Assembly: GCF_009729075.1 (NCBI RefSeq)
Contig: NZ_VTGY01000008.1
Location: 159,004 to 223,003 of the forward strand
DNA: 64,000 nucleotides
Direction of reading: 5' to 3'
Origin: Mycolicibacterium sp. CBMA 226
Lineage (GTDB): Bacteria > Actinomycetota > Actinomycetes > Mycobacteriales > Mycobacteriaceae
Part shown: positions 1 to 8,275 of the stretch, in pieces
How the letters are laid out: each line of letters starts with the position of its first letter
Position numbering within the stretch: the stretch's first letter is position 1
Notes under the pieces: model-generated
The model's database searches: none
What the model was told of the DNA's origin: nothing
Seen by the model: only the letters and a program-made list of their open reading frames with translations
Program-made: the position numbers and the translations under genes

Positions 1-384
1 GGCCGTGATAAGCCGAACGCTGCACTCGAGAACCTGATCCGCGGTACCGACAACCGATGGGCCGCCGCGACGGTCGGCTCCTTCCAGGCCGGCGATCTGG
101 AATTGAGCACCGGCAAGTCGCTGATGGCGATCGGCGGATTCTCCGGTGGCGACAACGCGCCGACGTTGGCGCAGTTCCGCCAGTACGTGGAGGACGGCCA
201 GATTCACTACTTCATCGTCAGCGACCACAAGCGCGGGCCCGGGCCCGGTGGTGGTCGTGAACGGGGGAGCGCGGCGGAGATCACCGCATGGGTGACGGGA
301 CATTTCGCCAAGCTCGACGTCGGTGGCGCGACCGTCTACGACCTGGAAGCGCCGACGACCTCGGTGGATCACCCGATCTTGTAG
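1..384 (+). CDS. Membrane glycosyltransferase (GT39/YkcA-YkcB-like), C-terminal fragment
   Basis: The reading frame is open from base 1, so the start lies before the window and only the last 127 residues are visible. They include a segment reading TGKSLMAIGGFSGGDNAPTL, followed by LAQFRQYVEDGQIHYFIVSD. I recognise this as the extracytoplasmic C-terminal domain of the PMT_2/ArnT-like glycosyltransferases of actinobacteria, which move sugars from polyprenyl phosphate carriers to envelope acceptors. The membrane segments and catalytic acidic residues would lie upstream and cannot be checked. Its last 16 bases overlap the end of the convergent thioesterase gene. The family call is from memory of the domain; the donor and acceptor are unknown. 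Confidence 0.7.
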   Translation, partial: GRDKPNAALENLIRGTDNRWAAATVGSFQAGDLELSTGKSLMAIGGFSGGDNAPTLAQFRQYVEDGQIHYFIVSDHKRGPGPGGGRERGSAAEITAWVTGHFAKLDVGGATVYDLEAPTTSVDHPIL

Positions 385-782
385 GTACCGACGGCCTTGG
401 CCACCGGGTCGCCGCCCGGAGTGGTGACCTCGACTTCGCAGTGCACCAACGACTTTCCGCGGTGCAGGACACGGCCGACGGCGATCAGGTCGGTCGACCG
501 GGCCGGTGCCAGGTACTGAACCGACATCGAGATCGTCACGCCGCGAAGTGATTCCGGCGCCTGTTCGGTCGACCACGCCGCGGCCATCACGGTGACGTCG
601 GCCAGTGCGGCGATCGCGCCGCCGTGCACCATGTCGGCGAGTGTGGTGTTGGTCGGGTCCCACGGCATCCGCAACCGAACCTCGGGGGCGTCGAGGGCTT
701 CGGCGACGATGCCGAGCTTGGCGACGAGCGGTGACTGCGGGATGAACTGCGCCATGACCTCGGCGCCGGTACTCGGGCTCAT
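369..782 (-). CDS. PaaI-type hotdog-fold acyl-CoA thioesterase
   Basis: This 137-residue protein has the length and the signature of the PaaI/YbgC hotdog thioesterases. The segment MVHGGAIAALAD (residues 51-62) carries the HGG turn before the long central helix, and the strand pattern ending in GDPVAKAVGTYKIG is typical. Such enzymes hydrolyse small or aromatic acyl-CoA esters in the cytoplasm; the substrate cannot be read from sequence. A second in-frame ATG at residue 10 is an alternative start. The gene is convergent with the glycosyltransferase, and no partner enzyme lies next to it. Confidence 0.8.
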   Translation of the reverse strand: MSPSTGAEVMAQFIPQSPLVAKLGIVAEALDAPEVRLRMPWDPTNTTLADMVHGGAIAALADVTVMAAAWSTEQAPESLRGVTISMSVQYLAPARSTDLIAVGRVLHRGKSLVHCEVEVTTPGGDPVAKAVGTYKIG

Positions 783-924
783 GTCATCGAAGTCTGCGCG
801 CCGCGGGTAGCCGGTTCAATTACTTGGCAGGTAGTGATGGCTGCCTGGCGCGAAGTGTGGGGTGGCACCGGAGCCGGCACCAGCGCGACGTATGGCTGTC
901 AGGTTGACGGGCTACATTGCGCCC

Positions 925-2325
925 GTGGCCCCCGACCAAAGTCCACCGTTCCCAAAGGCATTGGCTGTGTTGGTGGCCGGTGCATATTTCATGGAAGTCC
1001 TCGACGGCACCATCATCACGCCGGCCATTCCCCTGGTTGCCTCCTCGCTGGGGGTGAAGCCCATCGATGTGAATGCTGCGATCTCGGCCTACCTGGTCAC
1101 GGTGGCGGTGCTGATTCCGGTCAGCGGCTGGCTGGCCGATCGCTATGGCATTCGGCGAGTGTTCATTTCGGCCATCGTGGTGTTCACGCTGGCCTCGGTC
1201 GGCTGTGCGCTCAGCGGCTCGTTGCCGATGCTGGTCGCGATGCGGATCGTGCAGGGGGTGGGTGGCGCCATGATGGTGCCGGTCGGCAGGCTCGCGGTCT
1301 TGCGGGACAGTGACAAGTCCCATCTGATGCGCGCCATTGCCGTGCTGACCTGGCCCGCGATGGCGGCACCCGTGCTGGCGCCGGTGCTTGGCGGTGCGAT
1401 CGTGACCGTGGGGTCCTGGCGCTGGATTTTCGTTGTCAACATCCCCGTCGGGATACTCGGTGTGCTGTTGTCGCTCAGGCTGGTTCGCGGTGGTCCGACG
1501 GCGTCGGGTCGGCCACTGGACTGGCCGGGCATGCTGGCGCTCAGTGGCGGCATCGGCGCCGCGCTGGTCGCGCTCGAACACGTCCGGGTGGCGGGCACGG
1601 ACTGGTCTCTGGTCGGTGGCTGCGGCGCCGCGGCCAGTGTGCTGCTGGTCGCCGCGGTGTGGCATCTGTTGCGTACCGATTCGCCTCTGGTCGACCTCCC
1701 GGTGCTGCGGGTGCCAACCCTGCGGATCACGGTCAGCGCCGGCTCGCTGTACCGGCTCGTGATCGTCGCGGTGCCTTTCCTGCTGACCCTGCAGTTCCAG
1801 CTGGAATTCGGCTGGAACCCGTTGGCGGCCGGTGTCATGGTGGCGGCCTTGTTCATCGGCAACCTCACGATCAAGCCGGCCACGACGCCACTGATGCGGC
1901 GCTTCGGGATTCGCACCGTGCTGCTCGTCAACGGGGTCGCGTCGGTGGTCAGCTTCGGGTTGTTGGCGACACTGCGGCCCTCGTTTCCGCTGCCGGTCAT
2001 CGCGGTGATCCTGTATGTCAGCGGTGTGCTGCGGTCCGTCGGCTTCACCGCCTACAACAACCTGGCGTTCGCCGACGTCGACGGCGACGACCTCACCCAC
2101 GCCAACACGCTCAACGCCTCTGTGCAGGAACTCGCGGCGGGCCTGGGCGTTGCGGTGGGGGCGCTGTTACTCAGCCGCATCGGCTCGTACCCGGCGACGT
2201 TCCTGGTGCTCGGAGTCGTGATGGCGCTGACGATCGTGGAGTCGTGGCAGCTGCCGCGGTCCGCTGGAGCGCACGTCAGCGGCGCCGGGAAGTCGTTGGC
2301 CACCCCGGAGCGTTGCACCAGCTGA
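925..2325 (+). CDS. MFS drug transporter, DHA2 (EmrB/QacA) type
   Basis: A polytopic membrane protein with repeated hydrophobic segments and the DHA2 signature. Motif D-like residues occur in FMEVLDGTIITPAIP, motif A in GWLADRYGIRRVF, and an antiporter-type segment in MRIVQGVGGAMMVPVGR. It probably exports hydrophobic compounds using the proton gradient; the substrate is unknown. The frame is open from ATG 862, but I prefer GTG 925: a TACATT -10-like hexamer at 913-918 ends six bases before it, which fits leaderless transcription, and the 21 residues it removes are Pro/Arg-rich and not family-like. It is a single gene with no adjacent regulator. Confidence 0.8.
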   Translation: MAPDQSPPFPKALAVLVAGAYFMEVLDGTIITPAIPLVASSLGVKPIDVNAAISAYLVTVAVLIPVSGWLADRYGIRRVFISAIVVFTLASVGCALSGSLPMLVAMRIVQGVGGAMMVPVGRLAVLRDSDKSHLMRAIAVLTWPAMAAPVLAPVLGGAIVTVGSWRWIFVVNIPVGILGVLLSLRLVRGGPTASGRPLDWPGMLALSGGIGAALVALEHVRVAGTDWSLVGGCGAAASVLLVAAVWHLLRTDSPLVDLPVLRVPTLRITVSAGSLYRLVIVAVPFLLTLQFQLEFGWNPLAAGVMVAALFIGNLTIKPATTPLMRRFGIRTVLLVNGVASVVSFGLLATLRPSFPLPVIAVILYVSGVLRSVGFTAYNNLAFADVDGDDLTHANTLNASVQELAAGLGVAVGALLLSRIGSYPATFLVLGVVMALTIVESWQLPRSAGAHVSGAGKSLATPERCTS

Positions 2326-2343
2326 TCTGGGAGATTGCAACCG

Positions 2344-2372
2344 TTGACACCGCAAGACCCGGCACGTAAATT
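2344..2372 (+). promoter_or_regulatory. Consensus SigA-type promoter of the cysD operon
   Basis: TTGACA (2344-2349) and TAAATT (2367-2372) are separated by exactly 17 bases, an unusually good housekeeping promoter for a mycobacterium. The predicted start is near 2379, giving a leader of about 44 nt before cysD with GGGGAAA as ribosome binding site. Starvation control would have to act on this promoter or leader; I see no clear operator. Confidence 0.7.
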
Positions 2373-2422
2373 CTGACCATGGTTCTTAACTTGACCAGTT
2401 CTACCAACTTTACGGGGAAACG

Positions 2423-3370
2423 ATGACCGTCACTCCCGACGCCGCCGAGGCGTCCAAGGTGGACCAGCGGGCCGCCAAATACGAATTGAGCCATCTGCGA
2501 GCGCTGGAGGCCGAGGCCATCCACATCATCCGCGAGGTCGCCGCGGAGTTCGAGCGGCCGGTGCTGCTGTTCTCCGGTGGCAAGGACTCGATCGTGATGC
2601 TGCACCTGGCCATCAAGGCGTTCGCGCCGGGCCGGTTGCCATTCCCCGTCATGCACGTCGACACGGGCCACAACTTCGAAGAGGTCATCGCGACCCGCGA
2701 CCTCCTGGTGGAAAAGCACAACCTGCGCCTGGTCGTGGCCAGCGTGCAGGAGGACATCGACGCCGGCCGCGTCGTCGACAACGGTCCCTCGCGTAACCCG
2801 CTGCAGACCGTGTCGCTGCTGCGCGGCATCCGGGAGAACAGGTTCGATGCCGCGTTCGGTGGCGCTCGCCGTGACGAGGAGAAGGCCCGCGCCAAGGAGC
2901 GCGTCTACAGCTTCCGGGACGAGTTCGGCCAGTGGGATCCCAAGAACCAGCGCCCCGAGCTGTGGAACCTGTACAACGGCCGGCACCGCAAGGGTGAGCA
3001 CATCCGCGTCTTCCCGCTGTCGAACTGGACTGAGTACGACATCTGGGCCTACATCGGCGCCGAGGAGATCGCGCTGCCGAGCATCTACTACGCGCACGAC
3101 CGCCAGGTCTTCGAGCGTGACGGCATGCTGCTGGCGGTGCACGAATACCTGAAGCCGAACGACGACGAGCCGGTCATCACCAAGAAGGTGCGGTTCCGCA
3201 CCGTCGGCGACGTCACCTGCACGGGCTGCGTCGAGTCGGAGGCGTCGACCGTCGAAGAAGTCATCGCCGAGACCGCGTTGTCCCGATTGACCGAGCGCGG
3301 CGCGACCCGCGCAGATGACCGGATTTCCGAAGCCGGCATGGAAGACCGTAAGCGGGAAGGCTACTTCTGA
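2423..3370 (+). CDS. cysD: Sulfate adenylyltransferase subunit 2
   Basis: CysD is the catalytic subunit of ATP sulfurylase, which makes adenosine 5'-phosphosulfate from ATP and sulfate together with the GTPase CysN. The PP-loop SGGKDS sits at residues 51-56, and the segments FPVMHVDTGHNFEE and FGGARRDEEKARAKER are characteristic of the family. The 315-residue length is normal. The ATG follows GGGGAAA with good spacing and a consensus promoter lies upstream. The gene opens the sulfate-activation operon with cysNC and cysQ, which feeds both cysteine synthesis and sulfolipid/PAPS chemistry. Confidence 0.95.
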   Translation: MTVTPDAAEASKVDQRAAKYELSHLRALEAEAIHIIREVAAEFERPVLLFSGGKDSIVMLHLAIKAFAPGRLPFPVMHVDTGHNFEEVIATRDLLVEKHNLRLVVASVQEDIDAGRVVDNGPSRNPLQTVSLLRGIRENRFDAAFGGARRDEEKARAKERVYSFRDEFGQWDPKNQRPELWNLYNGRHRKGEHIRVFPLSNWTEYDIWAYIGAEEIALPSIYYAHDRQVFERDGMLLAVHEYLKPNDDEPVITKKVRFRTVGDVTCTGCVESEASTVEEVIAETALSRLTERGATRADDRISEAGMEDRKREGYF

Positions 3371-3405
3371 TGAGCGCTCGCGCGAAGAAGGGAATGCAAA
3401 GCTAA
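3370..3405 (+). CDS. Eleven-codon mini-ORF in a short repeat between cysD and cysNC
   Basis: ATG at 3370 overlaps the cysD stop by one base, and its TAA (3403-3405) overlaps the cysNC ATG by one base. It would encode MSARAKKGMQS. The first 20 bases (3369-3388) recur with one mismatch at 60870-60889, where they also open a mini-ORF ending at the next gene. Perfect chaining suggests the ribosome passes through it, so its role may be translational coupling rather than a functional peptide. Whether the peptide is stable is unknown. Confidence 0.5.
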   Translation: MSARAKKGMQS

Positions 3406-5252
3406 TGGCAACCTTGTTGCGAATCGCCACTGCTGGCTCCGTCGATGACGGTAAGTCCACGCTGATCGGCCGGCTGCTCTTTGACAGCAAGGCCGTCATG
3501 GAGGACCAGCTGGCCGCCGTCGAGCGCACCTCCAAGGAACGCGGCCACGGTTACACCGACCTCGCGCTGGTCACCGACGGCCTGCGTGCTGAGCGGGAAC
3601 AGGGCATCACCATCGATGTCGCCTACCGCTACTTCGCCACGGCCAAGCGGAAATTCATCATCGCCGACACCCCCGGCCACATCCAGTACACCCGGAACAT
3701 GGTCACCGGCACCTCGACGGCGCAGCTGGCCATCGTGCTGGTCGACGCTCGCCACGGACTGCTGGAGCAGTCACGCCGGCACGCGTTCCTGGCGTCGCTG
3801 CTCGGCATCCAGCACATCGTGCTGGCCGTCAACAAGATGGACCTGATCGATTGGGACCGTGAGCGTTTCGAGAAGATTCGCGACGACTTCCATGAGTTCG
3901 TGGCCCGCCTGGACATCCAGGATGTCACCACCATCCCGCTGTCGGCGCTGGCCGGCGACAACGTGGTGACCAAGTCGGAAAGGACGCCGTGGTACGAGGG
4001 TCCGTCGCTGCTGAGCCACCTCGAAGAGGTGTACATCGCCGGTGACCGCAACCTCATGGACGTTCGCTTCCCGGTGCAGTACGTCATCCGGCCGCAGACC
4101 CACGAGCACGCCGACCACCGCAGCTACGCGGGCACCATCGCCAGTGGCGTCATGCGCCCCGGAGACGAAATCGTCGTTCTCCCAGCGGGAAAGACCAGCA
4201 CCATCACCGCGATCGACGGACCCACCGGTCCGCTCGAGGAGGCTTTCGCCCCCATGGCGGTGTCGGTGAGCCTGGCCGATGACATCGACATCTCGCGCGG
4301 CGACATGATCGCCCGGGTGCACAATCAGCCGCACACCACGCAGGAATTCGACGCCACGGTGTGCTGGATGTCCGACGACGCGGCGCTCGAGCCGGGCCGG
4401 GACTACATCATCAAGCACACCACCCGCACCACGCGCGTGCGGGTTGCGGACCTGGACTACCGGCTGGACGTCAACACCCTGCACCGCGACAAGAGTGCAA
4501 CGGCGTTGAAGCTCAACGAACTCGGCCGCGTCACGCTGCGCACGCAGCAGCCGCTGCTGCTCGATGAGTACTCGCGCAACTCGGTGACGGGCTCGTTCAT
4601 CCTGATCGACCCCGACACCAACGGCACCGTCGCCGCCGGCATGGTGCGCGACACCACGCCGGCGGCCAACCGCTCGGCCAGCCCGAACGCCGTGCGGCAC
4701 ACGAACCTCGTCACCACCGAGGACCGGTTGTCCAAGGGCAGCACGGTGTGGTTCACCGGCTTGTCCGGCTCGGGCAAGTCGTCGGTAGCCATGCTGGTGG
4801 AGCGCAAGCTGATCGAATTGGGCCGTCCCGCATACGTTCTCGACGGCGACAACCTGCGCCACGGGCTGAACGCCGACCTGGGCTTCTCCATGGCCGACCG
4901 CTCGGAGAACCTGCGCCGCCTCGCCCACATCGCCACACTGATGGCTGATTCCGGTCAGATCGTGCTGGTGCCCGCGATCAGCCCGTTGGAAGAGCACCGT
5001 GAGCTGGCGCGAAAGGTCCACATCGACCAGGGATTCGAGTTTTTCGAGGTGTTCATGGACACGCCGCTGGCGGACTGCGAGGCCCGTGATCCCAAGGGTC
5101 TGTACGCCAAGGCCCGTGCCGGTGAGATCACGCACTTCACCGGTATCGATAGCCCGTACCAGCGGCCGAAGAACCCCGACCTGAAGCTGTCGCCGGACGA
5201 TTTGGACGCCCAGGCGCAGCGCGTGGTCGACATGCTGGTGGCGCCGCGATGA
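3405..5252 (+). CDS. cysNC: Bifunctional sulfate adenylyltransferase subunit 1 / APS kinase
   Basis: This is a fusion of CysN, the elongation-factor-like GTPase that drives APS formation, with CysC, which phosphorylates APS to PAPS. The GTPase part shows GSVDDGKS near residue 11, the DTPGH motif and NKMD; the kinase part begins near residue 445 with a second P-loop, GLSGSGKS, around 452-459. I chose ATG 3405, which gives 615 residues and the expected MATLLRIATAG start; the open frame from 3315 overlaps cysD by 56 bases and adds a non-family N-terminus. The fusion is usual in mycobacteria. It overlaps cysQ by four bases (ATGA). Confidence 0.95.
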   Translation: MATLLRIATAGSVDDGKSTLIGRLLFDSKAVMEDQLAAVERTSKERGHGYTDLALVTDGLRAEREQGITIDVAYRYFATAKRKFIIADTPGHIQYTRNMVTGTSTAQLAIVLVDARHGLLEQSRRHAFLASLLGIQHIVLAVNKMDLIDWDRERFEKIRDDFHEFVARLDIQDVTTIPLSALAGDNVVTKSERTPWYEGPSLLSHLEEVYIAGDRNLMDVRFPVQYVIRPQTHEHADHRSYAGTIASGVMRPGDEIVVLPAGKTSTITAIDGPTGPLEEAFAPMAVSVSLADDIDISRGDMIARVHNQPHTTQEFDATVCWMSDDAALEPGRDYIIKHTTRTTRVRVADLDYRLDVNTLHRDKSATALKLNELGRVTLRTQQPLLLDEYSRNSVTGSFILIDPDTNGTVAAGMVRDTTPAANRSASPNAVRHTNLVTTEDRLSKGSTVWFTGLSGSGKSSVAMLVERKLIELGRPAYVLDGDNLRHGLNADLGFSMADRSENLRRLAHIATLMADSGQIVLVPAISPLEEHRELARKVHIDQGFEFFEVFMDTPLADCEARDPKGLYAKARAGEITHFTGIDSPYQRPKNPDLKLSPDDLDAQAQRVVDMLVAPR

Positions 5253-5995
5253 TCGATCACGAGATCGCCGAGCGGCTGGCCACCCGCGCGGGTGATCTGC
5301 TGCTGGATGTGCGGGCCGAGTTCGCCACGGCCGACGCTTCCGAGCGGAAAGCCGCGGGGGACAAGCGCTCTCACGAGTTCCTGATGACGGAGCTCGCACG
5401 GCTGCGCCCCAATGACGCGGTGCTCTCCGAGGAAGCGACGGAGGAGGAGCGGGCCAACAACGCCCGACTGACCTCCGATCGGGTGTGGATCATCGACCCG
5501 CTCGATGGCACGCGCGAGTTCTCCGAACTGGACCGCGACGACTGGGCCGTGCACGTGGCGCTGTGGGAGTCCGGCGAATTGGTCGCCGGCGCCGTGGCGC
5601 TGCCTGCGCAGAACACCACGTTGCACACACCCGAGGTGGCCGCGCCACGCGCGGTCGACGGGCCGCCGCGCATCGTGGTTTCACGCACCCGCCCGCCGGC
5701 CGTCGCACTCGCGGTGCGCGACGCGCTGGACGGAGTCCTCGTCGAGATGGGTTCGGCCGGAGCCAAAGTCGCGGCCGTGATCCAGGGCCGGGCGGATGTC
5801 TATGTCCACGCCGGTGGTCAGTTCGAGTGGGACTCCGCCGCGCCGGTCGCGGTGGCCCGCGCCGCCGGGCTGCACACCTCACGGATCGATGGTTCGCCGC
5901 TGGTCTACAACCGCGAGGACCCGAAGCTGCCTGACCTGGTGGTGTGCCGGCCGGAACTGGCTGAGCGGGTGCTGGCGATCACCGCGGCGCACTGA
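5249..5995 (+). CDS. cysQ: 3'(2'),5'-bisphosphate nucleotidase (PAP phosphatase)
   Basis: A 248-residue member of the inositol-monophosphatase superfamily. It carries DPLDGTREF around residue 83 and a downstream WDSAAPVAVARAAG segment, which supply the metal-binding aspartates. CysQ removes the 3' phosphate from PAP (and PAPS), relieving product inhibition of sulfotransferases and recycling the nucleotide. The four-base overlap with cysNC indicates translational coupling and matches the role in sulfate activation. A strong bidirectional terminator follows. Confidence 0.9.
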   Translation: MIDHEIAERLATRAGDLLLDVRAEFATADASERKAAGDKRSHEFLMTELARLRPNDAVLSEEATEEERANNARLTSDRVWIIDPLDGTREFSELDRDDWAVHVALWESGELVAGAVALPAQNTTLHTPEVAAPRAVDGPPRIVVSRTRPPAVALAVRDALDGVLVEMGSAGAKVAAVIQGRADVYVHAGGQFEWDSAAPVAVARAAGLHTSRIDGSPLVYNREDPKLPDLVVCRPELAERVLAITAAH

Positions 5996-6009
5996 CCGCC
6001 GCGAAAGCA

Positions 6010-6051
6010 ACGAAATGGCTGTGGGAACGCATGTTCCCGCAGCCATTTCGT
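6010..6051. terminator. Bidirectional terminator hairpin between cysQ and the convergent membrane gene
   Basis: Bases 6010-6028 pair with 6033-6051 to form a 19-bp stem with a single G-U pair and a GCAT loop, followed by TCTCT on the plus strand. It sits in the 97-base gap between convergent genes and can serve both transcripts. It is the strongest hairpin I found in the first 20 kb. Confidence 0.8.
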
Positions 6052-6092
6052 CTCTCTGGGACGGTCTCTGTGATGAGCGTGCGCCGGGGCAC

Positions 6093-7247
6093 CTACGCCG
6101 ACGCGGTAACCGGCAGGCGCGCATCCGATTTCGCCGGTGCCACGGTGCGTACCGCGACGAGACACCCGATGGCAATGGCGAAGCACAGCACCGTGTACCA
6201 CAGGCTGCCGGTCGGATCCCCGTGTGCGGTAACGCCGTTGACCGCGCCGAAGTAGGCCGGCAGCGCGCTGAGCCAGAGCACGGCCATGACCGCCAGGTAG
6301 GCGGCGGCATAGCCGAGCAGCCACGGCGCGCTGACATAGCGGGGCTCGGTCGGGCTGGCCACGGTGCTGCGCAGCCGGCGCCACTGGGAGACGAGCGCCC
6401 AGATCGCCACGGCGCACACGGCCACCAGCTCGGCCGCATAGGCGACGCCGCCGGCGGTGCTGCTGCCGGTCACACCGCCGATGACGGTGGCGGGCAGCGG
6501 CAGGATCGCGGTGCCCAGCGAAGCCAGTACCCCGGCCACCACAGTGCGCCAAACGATCTGGATGCCGGTGAAGTGACGGCCTCGATCAGCGTGCCGGCCG
6601 ACGAAGAACTGCACGCACAGCGCCAGCGACATCGGCCACAGCGCCGCGAAGACCACCACGCTGGGCAGCGGCACCGAATCGAACATCGGCTGGTTCATCG
6701 GGTTGTGCACCGACCATTCCCACCACCGCAGCTGTGGACCCAGGTGGTCGAAAATCTCGTAGAACGCGTGGTGCACGAAGCCCACGCACACCGCGCCGAT
6801 CAGAGTGCCGTAGCGCCGGAAAATGCCCAGGCTGCGGACGATTTCGAACGCGACGGTCGCCATCATCGGATAGATCGCCACGATGTACAGCGGGAGCCGC
6901 CCCCACAGGAAATCGACCGTGAACACGTTGTGCGCGAACATGGTGTCGACGTGATCGGCGATGCCGAACGTCGCCGGGAAGTACAGCGGCGGCTCGATGA
7001 TCAGCAGATAGGCCACCGCGCCGAACCACAAGGCGATGTTGGTGGCGTCGCCGTGCCGACGGAGCCGGATGATCGCATAGGCGAGCGTCAGCACCGCGCC
7101 GGTGATGACCGTCAACTCGAGGACCGGCAGGGTCCAATTCTCCAGCTGCAGGGGCTTGCGGACCTCGACGAGGCCGCCGGCCGTCTTGCAGGAAAAGCCA
7201 AGGCGTCCAGCCAGATCAGCGAACGTCGGCGAACACAGGTCAGACAT
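6093..7247 (-). CDS. Polytopic membrane protein of unknown function
   Basis: A 384-residue integral membrane protein with many hydrophobic stretches and conserved-looking polar turns such as FVHHAFYEIFDHLGPQLRWW. I do not recognise a catalytic family. I chose ATG 7247 because it overlaps the stop of the upstream gene by eight bases (ATGTCTGA), which couples the two genes; the frame continues to 7430 but that extension overlaps the hydrolase gene. Co-transcription with the PF10118-type protein suggests a shared membrane or lipid-related task, but this is inference. Confidence 0.7.
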   Translation of the reverse strand: MSDLCSPTFADLAGRLGFSCKTAGGLVEVRKPLQLENWTLPVLELTVITGAVLTLAYAIIRLRRHGDATNIALWFGAVAYLLIIEPPLYFPATFGIADHVDTMFAHNVFTVDFLWGRLPLYIVAIYPMMATVAFEIVRSLGIFRRYGTLIGAVCVGFVHHAFYEIFDHLGPQLRWWEWSVHNPMNQPMFDSVPLPSVVVFAALWPMSLALCVQFFVGRHADRGRHFTGIQIVWRTVVAGVLASLGTAILPLPATVIGGVTGSSTAGGVAYAAELVAVCAVAIWALVSQWRRLRSTVASPTEPRYVSAPWLLGYAAAYLAVMAVLWLSALPAYFGAVNGVTAHGDPTGSLWYTVLCFAIAIGCLVAVRTVAPAKSDARLPVTASA

Positions 7248-8166
7248 GTGCGCTCTGCTTTCCGGCGGTGTACCAGTGGGTGACGTCATAGCCGGCGTCG
7301 TAGCGGTCGAACCATTCGGCCGCCAGCGCGGGCAGCTTCTCGTGTTCCGGGTTGTGCCCCGGGATCTGGCTGCGCACGATGCCCGACAGGGCCACCAGTT
7401 GCTCGCGGACCGGAAGGTCGTGGAAGGCACTCGTGAACGGTCCGAAGTCCGGGATTCGGCCGAGCCGCTTCAAGATCGTGTTCTTTCGGCGCTCGAGCGC
7501 GAATGCAGACAACGCGTCGACCTTGCGGACCTCCAGCGGCAGGTGCTTGTTGAACCCGTTGCACGCCATGCGCACGACGTCCATCACATGCTTGAAGATC
7601 GAGGGCGCCACCCGCATGCGGTACCAGGGATCGTCGACGAGGCCGTTGTAGATGATCAGCGCCGAGCTCCGGTGCTCGACCTCTTCGACGAAGTGCCACA
7701 AGAACAGTGACGCGACGCGGTCGTCGCCGGGGGCGAACAACGTGTCGTCATGGTCCAGCATCAGCTTGAACACCGGTGTGAACGTCGCCTCCAGGTCGGC
7801 GGTGTAGGCCAGCCGGTATTTGAGTGGCTTGTTGGCGACGAGGTCGTCGAATGCGGCGATCACCTCGTCGAGAGTCTCTTTGAGCTCCGGGTGGGCCTTG
7901 ATGAGGCCGCGCGCGTGTGCCCGGTGAGCCATCGAATGCTGGCCCTCCTGCCGTACGAAGGCGTCGGCCTCTTCGGCGATCACCGGGTCGGTCAGCAGCG
8001 GCTTGGCCTCGGCCATGGTGCTGACGATCATCTTCTCGAACGCAATTGCCAAGAAGGACACGGCATTTGCCATGGCGGAGAACGCGGGGTTGGTCTCGTT
8101 CCACAGGAACGGCACGGGGTGGTCCGCGAAAGCGAACCGCATTTTTCGGACCTGGAGATCGGTCAC
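7240..8166 (-). CDS. Predicted metal-dependent hydrolase (COG3687/PF10118-like)
   Basis: This 308-residue protein has the pattern of the uncharacterised COG3687 family: helical, with EGQH at residues 74-77 and EEVEH at 161-165 as probable metal ligands, resembling a ferritin-like di-iron arrangement. Despite the family name, activity is unproven; members could be oxygenases. It is the first gene of a minus-strand pair with the membrane protein and is divergent from a TetR regulator. The intervening region holds an 11-bp-arm inverted repeat, so repression by that regulator is likely. Confidence 0.75.
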   Translation of the reverse strand: MTDLQVRKMRFAFADHPVPFLWNETNPAFSAMANAVSFLAIAFEKMIVSTMAEAKPLLTDPVIAEEADAFVRQEGQHSMAHRAHARGLIKAHPELKETLDEVIAAFDDLVANKPLKYRLAYTADLEATFTPVFKLMLDHDDTLFAPGDDRVASLFLWHFVEEVEHRSSALIIYNGLVDDPWYRMRVAPSIFKHVMDVVRMACNGFNKHLPLEVRKVDALSAFALERRKNTILKRLGRIPDFGPFTSAFHDLPVREQLVALSGIVRSQIPGHNPEHEKLPALAAEWFDRYDAGYDVTHWYTAGKQSAHV

Positions 8167-8181
8167 TGGGCACCTCGATCA

Positions 8182-8217
8182 GTAATCATACAAAGTGTGT
8201 CGCATCTGTATGGTTAC
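8182..8217. promoter_or_regulatory. Inverted-repeat operator candidate for the TetR regulator
   Basis: GTAATCATACA (8182-8192) is matched by TGTATGGTTAC (8207-8217), its reverse complement with one mismatch, around a 14-base spacer. It lies 15 bases upstream of the hydrolase start and 59 bases upstream of the TetR start, where a dimeric repressor could control both. It is AT-rich against a GC-rich background. Confidence 0.6.
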
Positions 8218-8275
8218 AGCGTTGACGTGGATCAGTCAATGCCCGCGGCGGTGCCGGCCGTGTACCGTCCGGCGG

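Noticed and set aside
820..2100. Long minus-strand open frame opposite the MFS gene
   Set aside because: His/Arg/Gln-rich translation without family features; a typical high-GC antisense shadow of a real membrane-protein gene.
3771..5399. 542-codon minus-strand frame opposite cysNC
   Set aside because: Antisense of a confirmed gene, composition is arginine-rich and no ribosome binding site is present.
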